DNA from: Vitellaria paradoxa
Taxonomy: Eukaryota > Streptophyta > Magnoliopsida > Ericales > Sapotaceae
Assembly: GCA_019916065.1 (NCBI GenBank)
Contig: CM034236.1
Location: 53,782,690-53,846,689, forward strand
Direction: 5' to 3'
DNA length: 64,000 nt
The position numbers and the translations under genes are program-made. The notes under the pieces were generated by a model. That model ran no database searches. It saw only the letters and a list, made by a program, of their open reading frames with translations, and had not been told where the DNA came from. The stretch's first letter is position 1. Every line of letters begins with the position of its first letter. Shown in pieces: positions 22,077-34,318 of the stretch.

Positions 22077-22116
<40 letters not shown>
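22077..22116. repeat. (GA)20 microsatellite
   Basis: Uninterrupted GA dinucleotides immediately beside the end of the MITE. Confidence 0.95.
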
Positions 22117-22121
<5 letters not shown>

Positions 22122-22924
22122 GAAAGTAAAGAATCAAATGAGTATGAAAATATTTTATTTACTGCTGACTCGGAAAAGTGTAATTAGTATTTTCATTTCA
22201 TCTTATTTTCTATTAATTTTTTTCTTTTTTTTTTTTTAAATTCTACCTTCTGACCACAGGGTGACACGGGCCAATCCTGGAAAGCTAGTGGGGTGAGGTT
22301 GAGTTGAACTTAGAAACTTACTGTCCTTTATTTTAAATTTTTTATTCTTTACCGAAAATACTTTTGTACCAACTTTTTAATGGGTCTCAAATCCAAATCA
22401 ATTGTCACTAATATCGTAGTTATTAAAATCTCCCAAACTCAGACGCTGGGATGATTTTATGATGTATTTTGGTTAAATCGATTCGAATAACATAAGCAAA
22501 ATATTATTATTCTAGTACAAGAACTTACGTGGCTGTAAAATTTTAAATTACATACTATTTAATTCTAAATTTATATTTCTTTTATCGATTATTATTATTA
22601 TTATTATTATAAGAGAGCTAGTACACTTTGTAACTAACACTCCTTGCCACGACATTAGGCCAAAAGTTCAAGTCACTTCTTAATAGCTGTCTTTAATAAA
22701 ATGATTTACTCGAGGTTATTTTCTATGTGTCAAGTATATAAATGTATCAAATTTTTAGAATTTAGTATTTTTAGTATATATAGATCCTTTGTACTATGTC
22801 TAGGTAAATTATATTGAGCCAACTAAAACATTTGATATTTAAATATTATAATATTTAACAAAAATTTATAACATTAAAAGAATATAAATACAATTTAAAT
22901 ATTTTTATATTTAACTTTGATCTA

Positions 22925-23120
22925 ATATACAAGGGTGAGCTGAACTGGTTGGATTTGCTCCCTTGTGATTACTAGTTTGAGTCTATTCAGAGTCACTGAA
23001 AAGTTTACCCGATTGTTAATTTCAGCCACTAATAAGTTTACTTGATTGTTAATTTCAGAATCTCAAAAATTAGTTAAAATACTCGTAACTTAATCCAAAT
23101 ACATTGAGTTACAAATTAAA
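22925..23120 (+). mobile_element. SINE-like sequence with degenerate pol III boxes
   Basis: GAGCTGAACTGGTTGG resembles an A box, and AGTTTGAGTCT about 35 bases later resembles a B box. An A-rich end follows at about 23107-23116. The spacing fits a tRNA-derived SINE, but the boxes are imperfect and I found no target duplication. Confidence 0.3.
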
Positions 23121-23378
23121 AAAAAAGTGTACTTTTGTAAAATAAACACACATTTTTATCTCCTTACACGATAGGTCATTATATTTTTTTCCTTTGTTTA
23201 TTTAATTAATCAAATTATTTTCTTTTTTTAGTCTTTATTTTATAATCTTATTCTTCTCAATTTTTAACAATTAATTATTAAACCAAAAAAATCTCCCTTC
23301 AATATATTTTTTATGTTTTTTATTCTATTATCATTTTACACCTTTTCCCTCCTACGACTTTAGATCACAAAAACCATT

Positions 23379-23410
<32 letters not shown>

Positions 23411-23563
23411 ATATATATGTACTACATTTTTTTATAAATTTTTATTTTTATATCATTTAATAAATTATACCCTATGTAAAAATTATTGTGCGTGTTTTTT
23501 TCCTTTTAAGTAGGATCTTACAATTCTTTATTGGATCCTACGTAAACACCTCCATTAATGTAC

Positions 23564-24186
23564 TGATATAGGGGTCATATTGTACCGATGCAGTTTGCTG
23601 TTTGCCCGATCGGGCTTATCCATTCTTTCTTGGTCGGACTTGCCCGACTGAGGTGATATTTGGATTCCTGACTAGGATTACTCAACCGGTGTCAACTGGC
23701 CTTACCGATCGGTGGCATTCGAATGATTGAATGAGCCCCGACTGACTGAGAGATCTTTCTTCCCTAACAGGGTCCTGCCAAAGTGACGTCATATATCAGG
23801 TGTGTAACAGTCTTTTAACACATCCCTTGACACCCGCCTATTGGAATGCGATCCAAGCCTAATGGGACGAACAACTAATCAAAGAATATACTTATTGAGA
23901 TCTATTGGTACAGCTAGCTCAACCTAATTGGGAGAAAATATGAACTGGTGTGAAGATGGTGTATCATGCTAACGCCTGATACACCCTTAAATATATAAAA
24001 ACCACACTTCTCTCCAGGTTTAGACACGACAGATATTATTTTTTTACTGTTATTCTGCCGGATTACTCACTAAAAACTTGCTTTGCTAACTTAAGTATCG
24101 GAGACTCTTTGACAGACACTACACTGGTGTCAAGTTCAGGTTTCTGAATTCGCGTATGGATCATCCACCAGATAAATACATTATCA
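23564..24186 (+). mobile_element. solo LTR of a Ty3/Gypsy-type retrotransposon
   Basis: Seen: a 623-bp block of clearly higher GC than its surroundings. It starts TGATATAGGG and ends ACATTATCA (inverted TGATA/TATCA ends) and is flanked by TGTAC (23559-23563) and CGTAC (24187-24191), a 5-bp target duplication with one mismatch. An internal TATA box AATATATAAAAACC lies near 23989. Near the 3' end the phrase AACTTAAGTATCGGAG is of the kind found at the R/U5 part of Tat/Ogre-lineage LTRs. No internal domain or second LTR is in the window, so it is most likely the product of LTR-LTR recombination. The lineage call is inference. Confidence 0.65.
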
Positions 24187-24191
24187 CGTAC

Positions 24192-25750
24192 GATTCAATG
24201 CAGTGAGCGGCTTGATTATTATTTGATTACTGGGGTTTAATGATCTTATAGCTTGGGTGGGAAGTTAATAAAACTTGAATATTCATTAGTCGCGAACTTC
24301 AATTGAGTTTCAAGACCACCAAGCCTAAGCCTAAAACTAGTCAACATTCATAATTAAATTAAATTAAATTGTTGAAACCAATTTTATGAGTTCGTCTAAT
24401 CTATTCTTAATAGGTACTGGATAAGTCATTAAGACTTTCTATTTTTTAATACATTTGATTAATTTTTAATACGATCTAATATTAATAATAGTTCAAATTC
24501 ATTGTATTAATCAAAAAGTATCAATTTCTCTTTCCCGTTTTCCTCCCATTATACATATAAATATATCTGCTTTTTGAATTTCCTCTTTCATATCTTTATC
24601 TTCTTCTTCTTTTCCTCCGAATATATACATATATATATATATATATAAGATGTCTATATTTTTTTCCTAAGTTTTTTCTTTGTCTTTACATTTTCTTGAA
24701 ATCAAAATTAAAAAGAAAATAAATAATTTTTTCTTCTCTTTTATTTCACACCATCTCATTTTTTTTCTAGCTACCACTTTTTTACGGAACCAAATTCACC
24801 ATAAAATGAGGAGGATGCATATATAATATTAAAAGAGAGGATGACCACCACACATATTTTGGTGTGTTTGAAACATTCTAAATTCATACAAAATATAAAT
24901 TTTTTACTCACAATATAAATTACAAGATTACAACTTTTACTAATTCTCATAATTTTAAACATGATCATTGTTCAGTAAAAAAGAGTTGTACGCAAAAATC
25001 ATAGATAATATTATCGTTAGAACAAGGCACTATTTATTATTTTTCTCGTAATTTCAGATTCATTGCCTATTCTCTCATTTTGTTATTGTTGTTTTTCTTT
25101 TTTTTTTTGTTTTTTTTTTCTTTACTTTTTGTTCTCAAGTCTGGCGACTTTTGTCTTGAGGCCGCACTAAAAGTTGGCTTTGGATGGTGACTTGAAGCAA
25201 AGTTTGGATCCTTGGAAAGGGACGCGACACAGGAAAAGGAGCAAAGCCCTCCTTTTTTTTTTAATTTCCTTCTCAAAAAAATTCAATTCATAAAAAGTTT
25301 ACCTGACATTTTAATTTCAGTCATATTTTTCATGAAATGTACATGTACAGCAAGCGAACACTCCGTGCATTTATGGCGAAACGATTACGGATCACAAATT
25401 AATATATATATATATATATATGCATAGCATCGATGGACATTATTTTTGATTAGTTAATTACTTAGGGTTCCAATTTACCATATTCGGTTCCAGTTTTCAA
25501 CCACTGGTTAGGGCATGCTTGAATATTTTACAGTGTGGGTTTCGAGGTATTTTTAAAATATGTATATTATATAGTATAAATTATTATAAGTTTTGAAGTG
25601 TTTGATAATACGAGTTTAAAAATAATAAATTTATACTTGGGTGTTTATTTGTACGTGAGTTCTAAGATATTTATTAATATATATAATAACACATACATCC
25701 TTATTTACTTGTTAAGTAATAAATCTTGCACCACACATATAATATAATAT

Positions 25751-25790
<40 letters not shown>

Positions 25791-27930
25791 GTAATACAAA
25801 AAAAAAGTATTTTAAAAACATCTAAAAATTCTAATTTAATATCTATGTTATAGATCATCCAATATATATAACATTCAAAAAAACTCGTCCCAATAAGTCA
25901 TATCCAAATGATAGACTATCTAATATATATAAGATCCAAATTGCTACAATGTCAAGTTAAGAATATGTGGTCTCGTTTGGTAACTTTTATTCTGTTTATT
26001 TTTACAAATTTTTTAAAACGAGTAACAAAAATATTTGGTTAAACATGTTTTTATTTTTTTTGTTTCAAAAAAATAAAAATTTAAACAGAAAAAATAAATG
26101 AAAAAAATTATTTTCACTCTCTTTTTTTATTCTATAAATTTTTTGTTAATTTTAATACTTTATTGATTTTTGTTGTATCACATTAAAATAAATTATTTTA
26201 TTCAAATATTTTATTAAATAAAAATTATTTTAATAATTAATTATTTATGTAATTTAATTAATTCAATTAGTATGAAATATATTTAATTAAAAATTATTTT
26301 CAATAAATAATATAATTAAATTAATTAATATAATTTATTTACAAAAAATTAAATTATTTTTAATAAATGATATAATTAAAATAATTAATTAAATTAAATT
26401 AAAATTTTAATTAATTAAAATAAATTTATTAAATTAATATGAAGTATATTTTATTAATAGAGTTTTATTAAAAAAGATTTTGTTTAGATTTCAATATTTT
26501 AACGAGAGTATTATTGTCTAAAATTTTATTAAACAACGAAAATCCTCAAATCGAGGTGTTCAAAAAATATCTACTCACGGGTTTTGTGGTGTTCAGCAAA
26601 CTCATGAGAACACCCCAAGACCCATCACTTAAAAACTCTTAAGTATAATTTGCATGAATACCTCAGAATTCATACTTTAAAAATATCTCAAAACTCATGA
26701 AATTTTTGCATTCAAATAAATCCTTAAAATATTGCCAAACTTGATTCGAGCTCTATTTGGAGCTACAAAAATTTTCAAAATACTTAAAAGAAAAATTAAA
26801 AGTTTTCAACTTTATTTAATTAAATTTCACTACGTGTCAATCAATTTTTATTTATTTTTTTATTTTTTCAAAACTCTAAGCGCCCCTTATTTGTCCATTG
26901 GTAAGTTCATAAATTTTAATTATTTTTTCCAAAAAATTGAATAATGTGTAAAATTAATCAAATTAAAAATAATTTTCTTTGCAAAATAATTATTTAAAAA
27001 AAAACTAGCCGAAAAACCCAACTTATGAGTAAAAAAAAACAATTTTTTACCGAACAAAACCACGTCTAGCTCGGACCACAAAAGTTTTTAACCAAAAAAT
27101 GGAAGTGAAACAATTTTGGTACACTTTTAAAACACAAGAAGTGTTTGGATGATATTAAAAAAAAAAAAAAACACACTTAGTCTGAGGTTAACTGGTAATA
27201 ATTTAAGTTTATTTTTCATTAGTTATTAGATAGAATATCTTCACGGGTCACTGAAGAACTTAGCCACCCTTAATTAGTATGACCTGAATATCTAAAGTAC
27301 TGTAAATAATATAAAAAAATAAGTATTAAAAAGTATAGAAATATATTTTGAAGAAGTAATAAGGGAGAATTTTAAATTATAATAATTAGATTATATTTAA
27401 AAAATAAACATAAATGCGCCGGGGAATCGCAGAAAGTTGCGCACAGTAGGCTGAAAAGGTTGACATATAATAAGTGGAGAGAGAGAGAGAGATAAGATCT
27501 ACCCAAGGGGGGGGGGGGGCGGAGAGAGAGACGTCTACCCGCACGTACACATTCCGCTCATGCCCATCGCTTCATTAAATTTGTGATGTGCATTCAACGA
27601 CACCAGTGTGCACGAGGGCCTCCTTTTTGTCCTCTTGTGCTTTTTCTACCACAATTGGCACCTCGCTTTTCCCCCTTCCATTGTATCCTTCTAATTATTG
27701 GCAACACCATATGCATACACATATTCTACTTATATCTGTGTGTATTTCCGGGAAGATAAACCTGATTTTTGGGGTGGGTGGGTTAAGTCCGGTGCATCGG
27801 ACCGTTTAGTTTATTTACGGACCGTTAGATCAAATATTACTGTTTGATACAACGGTCTAGTACACCAAATATACCTCCTTTCCACCTTATGGCCAGCCAA
27901 TGAAAGTTTCATTAAAGCAATTTCATGAGA
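24192..27930. other. gene-poor AT-rich DNA
   Basis: Long (TA) tracts (about 24624-24648, 25396-25420, 25757-25786), extended A/T-only stretches at 26000-26460 and a G13 tract at 27507-27519 beside (GA) repeats. I see no exon with support. The short frame at 27588-27809 is not convincing. Confidence 0.5.
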
Positions 27931-28077
27931 GGGACTTGAAGTGATAAAAAATAAAATAAAATTAAATAATTTAAGATAATTTATGAATTTATAATTTATA
28001 CCGTAAAATAAAAAATAAATAATATTTAAAAAATTTTAAAAATTTTTCTCATTTTTTAGTGCAGCAAACACACCCTT
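27931..28077. repeat. MITE-like element, same family as 21915-22070
   Basis: GGGACTTGAAGTGATAAAAAATAAAATAAA at the left and GTGCAGCAAACACACCC at the right, with GATAATTTATGAATTTATAATTT in between. The ends are degraded. Confidence 0.5.
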
Positions 28078-31000
28078 AATATAAACCACTTTATGTCGTA
28101 TTTTTTATACTGTTGCATGAAATATTTCTTTTGCCAATCGTGTTCATTTGTCTGGTTTCACAAATGAACTGTTGTCAATTATAATTTACGCCAAAGTAAT
28201 TAGATTTTAATATAATTCTCATGTTAAATTTATAAGCAAAAAAATATTGTATCGATTACACATGATTAACACGTAATTTTTCAATTAAATTTATTTTATA
28301 ATTATTGTTATGATTATTAAATTTTACATAAAATTGGTCTTTTCAAATTAACTTAGGGTATGATCAGCTATGATATATTCAATTTTATCCTTAGTATGTT
28401 CATTTATAACATTCAAGGCTATAAAATTCATGAACAACAAATAATTTTATCTAAATATAACTATTGTTTATAATTATTAGCTAAAAGGACTTATATGTAT
28501 GCATGTATTATAGCAATAGATATTTGAAAACTAGGTTATAGGCACACAAGAGGGGATGGAATGCCCAAAAAAACTTGCACTCCGAGCAAAAAGAGAAGGC
28601 TTTAAATCATATTCTACATAAACAATCCAAAAAGACCAATCCTCTTATGTCCAATCAAAATTCATAATGGCATTAGAAGTCGTTTAGAGTTATAAAGGTT
28701 AGATAAAATATAGTTTGAATTATATTTTAATATTTGAAATGTAAATTACAAATAGCAAAAAATAAAAATGAATAGTTTCGTCTATTCAAATAGATTTGGG
28801 TGGACATTTTTTACTCTTTTGTTAAAATTTTTTTGAAATTTGTAGAAATGTCATTGGCATTTATAGATATATATAAATTTATAGAGATTTACAAAGATTC
28901 ATGTAATTCAAGTTATAAAAATTTTTGTAAAATATTGTAAAGAATTATAAATATTTTTAAAATTTTTAAAACTCCAAACGAGTCCAAAATAATTACAGGT
29001 AAATGATTGGTAGTGAAAAAACTTTAATCATGAAACATAATAGTTATTCTTTTTTTCTCCGATCCGATTTGGGTTAGGTGATCTTTAATTAGTCATTACA
29101 ACTAAAAGAGAACTGATTGAAATGATAATGAAACCAAATGAACTTTCTTTCTGCAGCTGATAACGGGTGTGAAAAGATCAACACATTAATTAAGGTACAT
29201 AACACCTCAATATGGGACTGTTGGGGAAGGAAAAACTTTTTCAAGTTTGGCTCATTGAGGGAAGGGTGGATCGTGATAAGATATTTGATCAATAAGGGGA
29301 GAGAGATGGATGAATGGGGCTCTTCGTGGTTCGCTTGTCAATCTCTTTCAATGCTCATCGATTTTTGTATTAATTAATTAATTATTAAACGTACCAAGTT
29401 GCCATGGCAATTTTGGTTTGAATAATCCCGGATTGAATTGCATTAGTTGGTAGATTTATTCTCCACGTAAGCGATGCGAGTCTCACAACTTATCTGAGAG
29501 GTATGATTGAGAGATTAGTCATGTGTCTCTCGATTTATCTATCAATTACGTGATTCGTTGAAACTTACAATAAACTGTTAGAATTCAGACAATAAACTAA
29601 TGAAATTTTGGGTGAAAAATAATTAGTTTATATATATATATATATATTTAAGAGGGTCTTATCAAATGCTCGAAGTATCCTTACTCAATTTTGTTCCTTG
29701 ATGATGTGATAGAATTTATGTGTCTCTCATTTTATTTTCCTTTTCTGGTTTTTGAGAAGTTGACCCTTATTCAGTGACTAAAATTCACTTTTGTTTCATT
29801 GTAAAAATAATACTTTTTCGATCTAGACTCATCATAATTTTTTTTCTCTCTCTCTAAATAATGAAGGTTTTTATTTTATTAAAAAATAAAATAAAAAATA
29901 ATTTTTATTGACTCCTTTTAACTTTATTTATGCGTTACTTTTACATTAACTTTTTTTTTTTAACCATCCGAACACGCTCCATTTGGAGCTCTAAATTATT
30001 TTTAAAAAGTTTAAAAATTTTGAAAAGTTCTCAATATTTTTCAATTAAAGGGCATTTAGAGTGAAAAAAAAGTAATAAGATTTGATAAAAGGTGTGAGTT
30101 CATAATTTGTATAATAAGATAAAAAATAATAATTTTTAGAGACTTCTAATATTTTTCAACTATTTTTAAAATTTTTCAGAGTTTCAAACAGAACCTAAAT
30201 TTCATCGCGTCTCACTTTTTTGCATCAACTTATAATTTTTAAAAATTTTTTTGAACTCCAAACCCCACTAAAGGAATTTCTCTCACCGATGCGCTCCCGT
30301 ACATATGTATTGGGTCATCACCTCGTCCTTTCAAATGATATTTTAGATGTATTTGAAGTGATAAAAAGTAATAATAAAATTTAATAAAAATTATAAATTC
30401 GTAATCCGTATAATGAGGTAAGAGATAAATAATTTTTAATATTTTTCAGCGCTCTAGAGAGAGCATTTATATGTTCAACGAGAATTGCAGTAGCGTCTCG
30501 TTGGTTATGTCAACTCAATCATTAAAAAAAAAGCAACCATAAATAATTATCTATTATTATATATATATATATATATATATATATTTTAGAACCACTCAAT
30601 GCACTTTTATTTTTGGATTTTTATATTTCAGAAATGAATGGTATTTTTTAAAATTGTAAAAAATAAAAAAAAATTATGTATTTAATATTATTGTTATTTT
30701 AATATGAAATAGACAAAGGCCAAGATTTTTTTTCTTTTATTCTTTTAAGCACTTTAAGTGAAAATTTCTATAATACTGAAATGATAATTCTCGATATATC
30801 AAAAAATAAACAAGATTAGAAAATATATAAAATTCAACATTATTGAGTAAAAATAATCAAATTATCTTATGAATTTAGGTATTACACCAATTGATAAATT
30901 TGACCAAATATAGTTTAAAAAAGCAAATGTAAAAAGTCGGGAGGTGGGCGATGAATTTGACTCTAGCTATAATATATATTTTTTTTTCATAAAATTATAA

Positions 31001-32390
31001 AAATATAATTTTTGAATCAAAAATTCAATTTTAATAAACAAAAAATCAAATTTCAAATATATAAAATTTTGCTCTTAAGTGCAACAATTTGTAATTTGGT
31101 GCAACAAAAATTTTTAAAATTAAAATTTGAAATATTCAATTCATTGAAGTAAAATTTTAAATTTTAAGTTTAAGTTTAATTTGAATTTGAATTTTTTTCT
31201 TTTAAAATTCATTTAATTTTTGTTAGGACAATAAAGAGTCAAGCCCGAACGAGATCTAATTTTTTACTCAAGCTTAGGTCGTTTATAAAAGAATAAGCCC
31301 GGGCCAAGCTCAAGTTATATATATTGATGATCACCAACTCTTTAATGGTAAGGGTTAATATTATTAAAGAAAAAAATCAATAAAATCAAGTAAGTTTCCA
31401 TAAATAACGAGAAATGATATTAACATACTATAATTTATATACTATATCTATATATTTCAAATTTAGCTATTAATATAGAAATATTGTATATATACGTACT
31501 AACTTGTATAAATATATAAATTTAAAATATTATTATGAGGTATTGTAGTTTAAAGTATAATTATTAATATCAAAGTAATTTAATTAAATTTTTAATTTTA
31601 AATTATAGTGTAACATTTTAGAAATGAAAAATTGAGTATGTCATATAACTATAATATTAAATAAATTTGATGTGACAAACCAATAATAATGTAAACAAAT
31701 ATAGAAAAATATTGGGCTAACTATAATTAAGGGATGGTGAAGTGTTTATGTCTCATATCATGTAGACAAGATAAGATAAAATGTTATATGTGTTAAATTT
31801 AACATTTTCGTAATATAACATGTTTAAAAACTGTACAATTATTGAATTTATCAAAACTCTGAAACTAAGAGGCGTTTTGAGTGATAAAAAGTGAAATAAA
31901 ATAAAATAATTCAAGATAATTTATGAGTTCGTAATTTGTATAATAAGATAAAAAATAAAAAATTTTTATAAATTTTTAAGATTTGTAAGTACACTAAATA
32001 CACCCTAAATATGTTTAGATCATAATGGTATTACTGGAGGTGATGTCTTTGAAACTACTCCTACTACATCTAACTTAAACCAAACCGAATAATAGTGATT
32101 TTGTTTGGTGGTAAATAAAATAAAATAAAATTTTATAAATCTCTATAAATACGAATTACGAGATAATAAAATTTAAATTATTCATTCACTGCACAAATTA
32201 TAAAATATTTACTTTTATAATTTTATTTTATATATTTTATACAACTCTAAACACACCTATTATATTGAAGCGAGTACACGTACTAATATGAATAGAGTAA
32301 CTTATCATAATAGAGTACAGATATTATGGGGGGGGGGGGAGATTCAAATTTTAAAATTCACGTGAACCGGACAAATGATTTACTTATAAA
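28078..32390. other. gene-poor AT-rich DNA with MITE-like copies
   Basis: Holds further degraded copies of the same small repeats (about 30055-30195, 30345-30460 and 31870-32007) and a (TA) tract at 30559-30583. A short exon-like segment lies near 29158-29195. A G12 tract is at 32328-32339. No gene is supported. Confidence 0.5.
31870..32007. repeat. MITE-like element, same family as 21915-22070
   Basis: GGCGTTTTGAGTGATAAAAAG at the left and GTACACTAAATACACCC at the right, with the shared interior GATAATTTATGAGTTCGTAATTTG. Confidence 0.55.
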
Positions 32391-32903
32391 GGGTGTCTTT
32401 GGTGCACCGAAAAATGAAAAAAATGAGATAAAATATGATTTAAGTAAATTTTTTATGTTTGGTGCACACCATTCAAATCGCGTTTTTTGAAGATGAATAG
32501 TAAAATTTTGTTCCAACGGATCGGATTTCCGTTTGAACAGATTCAAAATTTTAGGCAGCCATGACTTCTTTATACTACAATTTGTCCAAACGAATTGTAG
32601 GAACCGTTTGGACGAAAGTTGCCTGTGTGATTCCATCAGAACGCTTTCTACAATCCGTTAGAACGATTTTAAAAACGTCACAAAAAATAGTCAAAGTGAG
32701 TGTCATTTGGTAGTTTAGGAGTTCATAGTGAAAATGACGAAAAAATTTTTGCTATTTGATTAATCGAATTCTAATTATCAACTTTTTTTTGGAAAGATAT
32801 TGAACGTTTTTTGAATTTTAAGAAGGTGAGAATGTGTAAAAATTTTATAGAGATTTTCAAAAGTTTTCAGAGATTTTCATCAACTTTTTGTGCACCAAAT
32901 ACA
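32391..32903 (+). mobile_element. non-autonomous TIR element, about 510 bp, second copy of the intronic element
   Basis: Ends are inverted: GGTGTCTTTGGTGCACC at the left and GTGCACCAAATAC at the right. The interior matches the minus strand of 16195-16696 along its length (AATTGTAGGAACCGTTTGG, GTGAGTGTCATTTGGTAG, TTAATCGAATTC). It has no coding capacity. Confidence 0.65.
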
Positions 32904-33797
32904 GTCAAAAATTGAATTATGTTACAAAAATTTAACCTAAACAAATAGTTTAAAGATAAAGTAAACTGTGTTATAAAAATTTAAGATTAACAAAATTTGA
33001 AAAAATATATTTTTTATTATTGTTATTTTTTTTTTTTTTTTTTTTTGGGAGCTAGACTATTTGAATTGCAGTTCGAAACAGTGTAAAGGTTCGTCCTGAC
33101 ATGAGTAGGGCAGTTTGTCATCGTATGAATTGCAGTAGAGCGAGTACAGTTTCCACCACGCGTACGCTAATGTTAACATAAGTAGGCTACTTAACAGTAG
33201 TAGGGGGGTGAATACAACTATTAACATTTGTAAATTTTTAGGGTTAGTTAAATTTATAAGATTTTTTACTTGCCCTCTAGTGGTAATTAATTTAAATTTT
33301 TTAAAGTCGTCAAAAATTTATTTGGTCATTGATTTTAAAGTTTCATTTTGAATTAAAAAAATATAAATTAACAAGCTAATTTATTAACAGAACCCCTGCC
33401 ACCGTGAATAAAATCTCATTCATTAATCTTAGAGATTCAAGCGTGACATTTCAAAATACATTACTTATTTTACTAAATTTTTTTTAAAGTAATTCAGTAC
33501 TTATATCGATTTATTATAATTTTAAACAAATTATATAACTGAAAAATAAATTTAAAAGATATATACTACTTACCTATGTTTCATTAAATCAAGAGTTAAA
33601 CCCGCATGGTATTTGTAAAATCATACTCACAATAATATCAGATTCATACTTACAAGTCACGCGGACTCGACCCGATGGCCCACTTTACCAGACCTGTTCG
33701 CGTACCTATAGTTCATTTATTAACGCACGACTTTTGTTTGGTGAAAGTGTATGGAGACTCGCAATCTCACATAAAAGGAGAGTAATAAGTAAGCAGG

Positions 33798-33800
<3 letters not shown>
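32904..33800. other. AT-rich intergenic DNA
   Basis: A T23 run at about 33024-33046 is followed by a moderately GC block (33047-33185) that I cannot classify. Nothing else is recognisable. Confidence 0.5.

Positions 33801-33835
<35 letters not shown>
33801..33835. repeat. (AG)17 microsatellite
   Basis: Uninterrupted AG dinucleotides. They lie 30 bases downstream of CATAAAAGG and directly abut an ATG that opens a 25-codon frame (33835-33912). Confidence 0.95.
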
Positions 33836-33837
<2 letters not shown>

Positions 33838-34042
33838 TCCGATCGTTTAGAACTTCAATGCAACTTCGCAGGGGCACTCCCCCTTCCGCCAGAAAGGAGA
33901 GTTAGGGATTAACCTGATCGGATCATCAGATCACAAATGTCTTGGTTTGTTTGTTGTCTTGCTATTGCTACGGGTCTTATCCTCTAACTTTTTTTTTTTT
34001 TTTTTCTGGGAAGAGAGAGAAATAGTTAGAGAGAGAGGGAGT

Positions 34043-34061
34043 GGGTGGGTGGGTGGGTGGG
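34043..34061 (+). other. strong G-quadruplex motif
   Basis: GGGTGGGTGGGTGGGTGGG: five G3 runs with single-T loops, the most stable class of predicted quadruplex. It lies in a (GA)-rich stretch 80 bases before G-box-like CACGTG motifs at about 34102 and 34120. Confidence 0.85.
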
Positions 34062-34280
34062 AATGAGTGGATGATAACGTAGCCCCTATGATGATTGAGT
34101 GCACGTGTGGTACGTCCAGTCCACGTGCACCCGTTTTATTCTATTGTACTGATTTGACTTTTGTCTCACAACTTTCTAATTTCTTTTACAATTAAAATTT
34201 TCACACCTCCCCCAATAGTTTTCCCTGTTCATTCACGGCTTTACTTACAACCGATTTGCTCCTTGGATCCGTCTCGTTTG

Positions 34281-34283
34281 CCC

Positions 34284-34314
<31 letters not shown>

Positions 34315-34318
34315 AAAA
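34281..34318. repeat. C24 tract followed by A14
   Basis: 24 consecutive C then 14 A. It is the longest of seven G/C homopolymers of 12 or more in the window, and its true length may be uncertain. Confidence 0.85.

Larger units (their letters stand above)
21642..23563. other. AT-rich intergenic DNA with small repeats
   Basis: Apart from the MITE at 21915-22070, the (GA) tract and the SINE-like stretch listed separately, I see only AT-rich DNA, an (ATT) run near 22590-22610 and a (TC) run near 23380-23404. Confidence 0.5.
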
